From positions 1-11,459 of the forward strand of contig CAJJTI010000053.1 of NCBI GenBank assembly GCA_905194705.1: a stretch of DNA of 11,459 bases. Direction: 5' to 3'. The notes beneath the pieces were generated by a model, which was given only the letters and a program-made list of their open reading frames with translations, was not told the DNA's origin and searched no databases. This document shows positions 6,649 to 11,459 of this stretch, piece after piece. This DNA is from an uncultured Solobacterium sp. Its GTDB lineage: Bacteria; Bacillota_I; Bacilli_A; Erysipelotrichales; Erysipelotrichaceae. The position numbers and the translations under genes were made by a program. Every line of letters begins with the position of its first letter. Within the stretch, counting starts at the first letter, position 1.

Positions 6649-8493
6649 ATGAATCTCGATGATATTCAAAATCCTTCATTTCTTAAAGATTTATCTATTT
6701 CAGAATTAAATGATTTAGCTGAAGAAATACGTACTTTTTTAATTGAAAGTATATCTAAAACTGGTGGTCACTTAGCCAGCAATTTAGGTGTTGTAGAATT
6801 AACAATTGCTTTACATTATGTATTTAATTCCCCTGAAGATAAAATCTTTTTTGATGTAGGTCATCAGTCCTATACTCATAAAATATTAACTGGTAGAGCA
6901 AAGGATTTTCCAAAATTAAGACAATTCAGAGGCTTGAGTGGTTTTGAAAAAAGATCAGAAAGCATTCATGATGTCTGGGAAGCAGGACATAGTTCTACTA
7001 CTTTAAGTGCGGCTTTAGGTATGGCTGTAAGTAGAGACTTAAATCATAAAAACTTCTATGTTGTACCAGTAATTGGAGATGGAGCATTAGGTTCAGGTAT
7101 GGCCCTAGAAGCTTTAAACTGTATCGGCAGTGAAAAAAGAAATATGATTATTATTTTTAATGATAACAATATGTCTATTTCTAAAAATGTAGGTGCTTTG
7201 TCTAAAGGTTTTACAAAGTTACGTGCCGGTAAAGGCTATAATGATTTAAAGCGCAATATGAAATCCCTTTTAAACAAGAATGAAATAGGAAAACATGTCT
7301 TAGAAGGTATGAAATACATGAAGGATTCTGTTAAGGATTCTGTTGTTGACAGTGGTATTTTCGGAGAATTCAACCTTGAATATATGGGACCGGTTAATGG
7401 ACATAATATAGCTGATTTAATTAAAGTTTTAAATGTTGCTAAACTTCATGAAGGGCCTGTTGTTGTTCATGTAATTACTAAAAAAGGAAAAGGATATGCT
7501 CCATGTGAAAATGATAGAGAAGGCATATGGCATGGCGTAGGTCCATTTAATATTGAAACAGGAAAACAGTTAAAAGGAACTGCACCTGGCTTTATGAGCT
7601 GGTCAAAAGTAGCAAGTGAAGCTGTTGTAGAACTTGCTGAAACGAATAAGCAAATCGTCTGTTTAACTCCTGCTATGATAAATGGCAGTAAACTTGAAAA
7701 TTTCTTTTCTAAATATCCTAACAGAAGCTTTGATTGTGGTATTGCCGAAGAACATGCAGTAACTTTTGCGGCAGGACTAGCAATAAGCGGGTCTAGACCT
7801 TTCTTATCTATTTACAGTTCCTTTATGCAAAGAGGATATGACCAGATAAATCACGATGTATGCAGAATGGATTTACCGGTTGTTTTTGGTATAGATCGTT
7901 CTGGTCTTGTTGGTGATGATGGAGATACACATCATGGTGTATTTGATATAGGTATGTTAAGACCAATACCTAATATTATTTTAAGTGAACCAAAAGATGC
8001 TAAAGAAGCTAGAGACTTGTTCTATACTGCTTTTTCACAAAATCATCCTTTTGCAGTTCGTTATCCTAGAGGTGATGTTAAGAGAAGTAAAGATCCTATG
8101 GAACTTATTCCTATTGGTAAATGGACTACATTTAATGATTCTTTGGACCATAAAGTGGCGATACTAAGTTATGGACCTGATGTAGATAGAATCTTACAGA
8201 AAGTAATGAATAATAATTTAAAAGTTACAGTTATAAACTGTCGTTTCTTAAAAGATTTAGCTGATAGAAATATGTCTATTATTATTTATGAAACAGATAT
8301 GTTAGCTGGAGGATTAGGTTCAGAAATACTTGAGTATTATAATGATATTCAAGTTAAGCCAGATATTATTCGTATTGGTATAAAAGATAATTATGTTCCT
8401 CAAGGATCAATAAAATTATTACGTGAATATGAACATATTGATTTGAATACACTATTTGATAAAGTAATTGAGCAGTTAAAGAAATATGATTAA
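6649..8493 (+). CDS. dxs: 1-deoxy-D-xylulose-5-phosphate synthase
   Basis: Thiamine-diphosphate enzyme that condenses pyruvate with glyceraldehyde 3-phosphate to DXP, the entry of the MEP isoprenoid pathway and a precursor for thiamine and pyridoxal. The 614 residues contain His41 (TGGHLAS), DVGHQSYTHKILTGR (69-83), the ThDP/Mg motif GDGALGSG (143-150) with NDNNMSISKNVGALS (171-185), and the pyrimidine domain with the catalytic Glu367 in GIAEEHAVTFAAG. DRSGLVGDDGDTHHGVFD (416-433) and RYPRGD (471-476) follow. All core catalytic residues appear intact. The C-terminal domain looks compacted: the segment after CRFLKDLAD lacks roughly ten residues found in usual enzymes, and the typical EE is ET (YETDMLAGGLGSE). 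A 12-base tandem repeat at 7321-7344 encodes KDSVKDSV. It lies 11 bases after ispA, its pathway partner, and overlaps recN by 8 bases. Confidence 0.95.
   Translation: MNLDDIQNPSFLKDLSISELNDLAEEIRTFLIESISKTGGHLASNLGVVELTIALHYVFNSPEDKIFFDVGHQSYTHKILTGRAKDFPKLRQFRGLSGFEKRSESIHDVWEAGHSSTTLSAALGMAVSRDLNHKNFYVVPVIGDGALGSGMALEALNCIGSEKRNMIIIFNDNNMSISKNVGALSKGFTKLRAGKGYNDLKRNMKSLLNKNEIGKHVLEGMKYMKDSVKDSVVDSGIFGEFNLEYMGPVNGHNIADLIKVLNVAKLHEGPVVVHVITKKGKGYAPCENDREGIWHGVGPFNIETGKQLKGTAPGFMSWSKVASEAVVELAETNKQIVCLTPAMINGSKLENFFSKYPNRSFDCGIAEEHAVTFAAGLAISGSRPFLSIYSSFMQRGYDQINHDVCRMDLPVVFGIDRSGLVGDDGDTHHGVFDIGMLRPIPNIILSEPKDAKEARDLFYTAFSQNHPFAVRYPRGDVKRSKDPMELIPIGKWTTFNDSLDHKVAILSYGPDVDRILQKVMNNNLKVTVINCRFLKDLADRNMSIIIYETDMLAGGLGSEILEYYNDIQVKPDIIRIGIKDNYVPQGSIKLLREYEHIDLNTLFDKVIEQLKKYD
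7321..7344 (+). repeat. Perfect 12-base tandem duplication inside dxs
   Basis: AAGGATTCTGTT occurs twice in direct succession (7321-7332 and 7333-7344) and adds the four residues KDSV in frame. It lies in the variable linker before GEFNLEYMGPVNGH, where length changes should be tolerated, and probably arose by slipped-strand copying. Confidence 0.8.
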
Positions 8494-10123
8494 ACACTTA
8501 TATATACAAAACTTTATATTGATTGATAAATTGAATCTTGATTTTGAAGATGGTTTCAGTGCGTTTATTGGTGAAACGGGTGCTGGTAAATCAATTTTAA
8601 TTGATGCAATTAGTTTACTATGCGCTGATAGAGGAAGTGCTTCATATATCAGTAAAGGTAAAGACAAGGCAATTATTGAAGGTACATTTGATTTATCTAA
8701 AGATAATCATGCTAAAAGAGTATTAGAAGAAGCTGGCTTTTCTGTAGAAGATGACGTTACTTTTACTCGTGAATTATCTATTTCTTCAAAAAGTGTTGCC
8801 AGAATTGATCACCGAATTGTATCACTGTCTTTATTAAAAGACGTTTTAAAATATGAAATTGATATTCATGGTCAAAGAGATAATCAATATCTTTTAAATG
8901 TAAATGAACATATCCATTTATTAGATGAATATCTAAATTTAAAATCATTAAAAGATTCTGTTAGAGATTTATATGGTATATATAAAAAACTTTGTGATGA
9001 AAAAGAAAAAGCATTGCAGGAAACATACAATGAAAGTGATTTAGAATATTTTGAATATCAGTTAAATGAAATTAACGTTGCTGATCTTAAAATAGGTGAA
9101 GATGAAGATCTGGAAGAAAAAGAAAAACTTTTCCATACTTTAAAAGATTCCTATACAAAATTTGATGAAATTATCACTGAATATGATTCGATTGATGAAG
9201 CTTTTTATAAATTAAATAAACTCGTTCAATCATTAGATGATAATGCTTCTCTAGATGGTATTAAAAACACAATAAACGATGCATATTATTCTTTTAATGA
9301 TTCTATAGCTGACCTTAAAAACTTCTATTCTAACGTCGATATAAGCGAAGAAGAAATAAATGAAGTAGAAGAACGTTTATTTGTTATTCAAAAATTGAAA
9401 CATAAATATGGTCATTCTATTAAAGAAATACTTGAGAAAAAAGAAACATTACAAAAACAAATTGCAATGTTTGAAAATAGAAGTGAATATTTAAGTACAT
9501 TAGATAAAAAAATAGATACAGCATTTAGTAATTACAAATTACAAGCTGTAAAACTATCTGATGCAAGAAAAAAAGGAAAAGATAAACTGGATAAAGAAAT
9601 TATCTCTAACTTAAAAGACTTATCTTTGCCTAATGCTAAATTCTTTACTAGTATTGAAGAAACTAAACCATCCGCAAATGGTATCGATAAAGTTGAATTT
9701 TTAATCAGCATGAATAAAGGAGAAGATTTAAAGCCATTAAGCAAAACTGCAAGTGGTGGTGAATTATCTCGTTTAATGCTTGGTTTAAAAGTGATTTTCA
9801 CGCGTTTACAGGGTATTCAAACAATCATCTTTGATGAGATTGATACTGGTGTTAGTGGACCAGTGGCTGGTTCTATTGGCAAAAAAATGAAGTTATTATC
9901 TAATGACTGTCAGGTATTTACGGTAACCCACTTAGCCCCTGTAGCAGCTTATGCCAATAATCATTATTTAGTAAAAAAAGAAACTTTAAATGATTCTACA
10001 AAGACGGACGTTACTTTACTAAATCGTGAAGATACGATTAAACAGTTAGCTTTAATTTCTTCAGGAACTATTTCAGATTTATCAATTAAAGCGAGTGAAG
10101 AATTATTAGATAGAAGTAAGTAA
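8486..10123 (+). CDS. recN: DNA repair protein RecN
   Basis: SMC-like ATPase that is recruited early to DNA double-strand breaks and supports RecA-dependent recombination. The 545 residues (family about 550-570) have a split ABC ATPase: Walker A GETGAGKS (29-36) at the N-terminus, and the signature SGGELSR (423-429) with Walker B IIFDEIDTG (447-455) at the C-terminus. They are followed by VTHLAPVAAYA, the family's switch-His region. The middle (about 150-360) is a charged, Leu-rich coiled coil shorter than in true SMC proteins. HGQRDNQYLL corresponds to the HGQ(H/R)xxQxLL family motif. The ATG is embedded in the end of dxs (ATGATTAA, 8-base overlap) and no Shine-Dalgarno is evident, so expression appears to depend on coupling to dxs. 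No LexA-type box of the CGAAC-N4-GTTCG kind is visible nearby. Confidence 0.95.
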   Translation: MIKHLYIQNFILIDKLNLDFEDGFSAFIGETGAGKSILIDAISLLCADRGSASYISKGKDKAIIEGTFDLSKDNHAKRVLEEAGFSVEDDVTFTRELSISSKSVARIDHRIVSLSLLKDVLKYEIDIHGQRDNQYLLNVNEHIHLLDEYLNLKSLKDSVRDLYGIYKKLCDEKEKALQETYNESDLEYFEYQLNEINVADLKIGEDEDLEEKEKLFHTLKDSYTKFDEIITEYDSIDEAFYKLNKLVQSLDDNASLDGIKNTINDAYYSFNDSIADLKNFYSNVDISEEEINEVEERLFVIQKLKHKYGHSIKEILEKKETLQKQIAMFENRSEYLSTLDKKIDTAFSNYKLQAVKLSDARKKGKDKLDKEIISNLKDLSLPNAKFFTSIEETKPSANGIDKVEFLISMNKGEDLKPLSKTASGGELSRLMLGLKVIFTRLQGIQTIIFDEIDTGVSGPVAGSIGKKMKLLSNDCQVFTVTHLAPVAAYANNHYLVKKETLNDSTKTDVTLLNREDTIKQLALISSGTISDLSIKASEELLDRSK

Positions 10124-10126
10124 AAT

Positions 10127-11287
10127 ATGGCACATGTATATTTTCATATTGACCTAAATGCATTCTATGCAAATGCAGAAATACTCTTAAATCCTGAATT
10201 GAAAGGAAAACCTATAGCTGTTTCAGGAATGAGCAGAAGAAGTGTTATTTCTACTGCAAGCTATGAAGCACGTAAATATGGTGTTCATTCAGCAATGCCT
10301 GTTTCTGAAGCATTATTTCTATGTAAAGATTTAATTATATGTGAACATCATTTTCCTTTTTATCGTGAGTTATCTGAAGGTTTTATGCGTATTATTAAAA
10401 GCTATACAGATGAGTATGAACAAGCTTCTATAGATGAATGTTATGTTGATATGACGGACGTTATTGCTAGATATGCAAAACCGTTAGATTTAGCTTTTGA
10501 GATACAAAAGAGAATACTAAATGAACTTAAATTACCCTGTTCTATTGGTATAGGACCTAATATGTTTTTAGCGAAAATGGCAAGTGATTCTAAAAAACCT
10601 ATGGGAATTACAGTTTTTCGTATTCGTGAAGTAGAAACAAAACTTTGGCCTTTACCAATAGGAGATATGCGTGGGGTGGGTGAGAAGACCGTTCCTTACT
10701 TATTAGATCTTGGTATCCATACCATTGGCGATTTAGCTAATTATCAAAATCTAGATGATTTACGTATTATATTTGGTAAAAATACAGAATCCATAATTGA
10801 AAGAGCAAAGGGTCATGATAACAGGGAAATCGTAAAAGAATATGACTCTAAATCTATGGGAATCAGTGAAACATTAGATGATGATGTGACTGATTATGAA
10901 GAATTAAGAGGATTAATACGTACATTATCAAGAAGATTATCAAACCGATTGAAAAATGAGCATAAATATGGCTATTCGTTATCCATAAGAATTAAATATT
11001 CTGATTTTAGAAATGTTAACCGGTCTATCCAGTTAGATAAACCAATTTTTAAAAGTGATGATATATTTGTAAAATCAATTGATTTATTTGATTCCAACTG
11101 GAATAGTGATCCAGTACGTTTATTAGGAATATCATTGTCTGATTTTAAAGATATCAATGATTCTGAACAATTATCTATCTTTGATGAAACTGATTATGAT
11201 ATGAATTTAAAAGCCTTGCTGCATGAATTAAATCATTCATTAGGCAGTAATCAATTGCTACTCGCAAGTGAACTAACAAAGGATTAA
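10127..11287 (+). CDS. dinB: Y-family DNA polymerase IV (DinB/DinP)
   Basis: Error-prone translesion polymerase. The 386-residue protein has the metal-binding residues Asp9 (FHIDLNAFY) and Asp103-Glu104 (SIDECYVD), the finger segment YEARKYGVHSAMP (46-58), and the palm stretch SIGIGPNMFLAKMASDSKKPMGIT (139-162). A helix-hairpin-helix follows (GDMRGVGEKT, 179-188), then a little-finger domain at about 240-345. The aligned steric gate is Tyr14, as in Dpo4, rather than the Phe of E. coli DinB; the second acidic residue of the E. coli DxD-like segment is Asn11. QLSIF at 348-352 is a clean beta-clamp-binding motif, followed by a 34-residue helical tail of the kind seen in Bacillota homologues. It starts 3 bases after the recN stop; only a weak GAAG-like site precedes it. 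The position beside recN suggests shared DNA-damage expression, though no operator is seen. Confidence 0.94.
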   Translation: MAHVYFHIDLNAFYANAEILLNPELKGKPIAVSGMSRRSVISTASYEARKYGVHSAMPVSEALFLCKDLIICEHHFPFYRELSEGFMRIIKSYTDEYEQASIDECYVDMTDVIARYAKPLDLAFEIQKRILNELKLPCSIGIGPNMFLAKMASDSKKPMGITVFRIREVETKLWPLPIGDMRGVGEKTVPYLLDLGIHTIGDLANYQNLDDLRIIFGKNTESIIERAKGHDNREIVKEYDSKSMGISETLDDDVTDYEELRGLIRTLSRRLSNRLKNEHKYGYSLSIRIKYSDFRNVNRSIQLDKPIFKSDDIFVKSIDLFDSNWNSDPVRLLGISLSDFKDINDSEQLSIFDETDYDMNLKALLHELNHSLGSNQLLLASELTKD

Positions 11288-11288
11288 C

Positions 11289-11459
11289 ATGAAAATTGAA
11301 GAAGCTTATCAAAAATATACAACTGAAGTAACTGTAAATGAAGGATTATCAAAACATACTGTTAAGTCTTATTGCAGTGATTTGATTATCTATTTTAATT
11401 ATCTTGAATCTATTCACATAGAAGACACAAAAGATATTACTTCTAATATTTTAGATAAC
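11289..11459 (+). CDS. Tyrosine recombinase, N-terminal part only (XerD/XerC-like)
   Basis: Only the first 57 codons are inside the window. They show the N-terminal SAM-like core-binding domain of phage-integrase-family recombinases: NEGLSKHTVKSYCSDLIIYFNYLES (residues 17-41) fits the family pattern G-L-S-x-x-T-x-x-S-Y-x-x-D-L-x-x-F-x-x-F-L. The catalytic R-H-R-Y residues lie beyond the edge. The start is 1 base after the dinB stop, with AAAGGA (11278-11283) 5 bases upstream. Housekeeping position and tight packing favour XerD, the chromosome-dimer resolvase, over a prophage integrase, but the fragment cannot separate XerC from XerD. Confidence 0.8.
   Translation, partial: MKIEEAYQKYTTEVTVNEGLSKHTVKSYCSDLIIYFNYLESIHIEDTKDITSNILDN

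Noticed and set aside
6403..6669. Minus-strand open frame of 88 codons across ispA and the dxs start
   Set aside because: Shadow frame on the reverse of conserved coding sequence, without a ribosome site or domain.
8440..8500. LexA/SOS box before recN or dinB
   Set aside because: No CGAAC-N4-GTTCG-like palindrome could be found by eye near either start.
9532..9801. Minus-strand open frame of 89 codons inside recN
   Set aside because: Reverse of the RecN ATPase signature region; its residues are explained by that conservation.
11289..11459. Phage integrase marking a prophage or integrative element
   Set aside because: The gene is packed 1 base after dinB in a core operon and no att-like repeat or phage gene is seen; a housekeeping Xer recombinase is more likely.

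Overview
This window looks like an ordinary stretch of core chromosome from a strongly A+T-rich Gram-positive bacterium. The order nusB-xseA-xseB-ispA-dxs-recN is the Bacillota arrangement, Shine-Dalgarno sites are mostly good, TGG encodes Trp and TGA is used as a stop (nusB), which argues against the Mollicute code 4. Together with an unusual Tritrichomonas-type IMP dehydrogenase, my best guess is a gut Bacillota of the Erysipelotrichia kind; this placement is inference, not something the sequence proves. I see no mobile element, CRISPR array, rRNA or tRNA.

Layout. (1) Positions 1-1620, minus strand: proS, prolyl-tRNA synthetase with an editing domain, cut at its C-terminus by the window edge. 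(2) A 94-base divergent intergenic region with overlapping promoters for proS and guaB. (3) Positions 1715-3226: guaB, a single gene closed by a bidirectional terminator. (4) Positions 3246-3785, minus strand: a DUF5662-like protein of unknown function, convergent with guaB. (5) A 106-base divergent region with two short palindromes and a candidate promoter. (6) Positions 3892 to the right edge, plus strand: a tightly packed operon nusB-xseA-xseB-ispA-dxs-recN-dinB-xer. Genes overlap by 4 or 8 bases or are separated by 1 to 11 bases, so translation is probably coupled.

How the genes fit together. The operon mixes transcription antitermination (NusB), exonuclease VII (XseA and XseB), two isoprenoid precursor steps (DXP synthase and a farnesyl diphosphate synthase), double-strand break repair (RecN), translesion synthesis (DinB) and a tyrosine recombinase (start only). 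Compared with the well-known Bacillus order, folD, tlyA and argR/ahrC are missing, and dinB plus a recombinase follow recN instead of spoIVB-spo0A.

The points most worth a second look are the near residue-for-residue match of the IMP dehydrogenase to a protozoan enzyme, an Asp-to-Asn change at a position regarded as catalytic in XseA, the paired palindromes upstream of nusB, and the repeated 8-base gene overlaps. I found no convincing undescribed multi-gene system.
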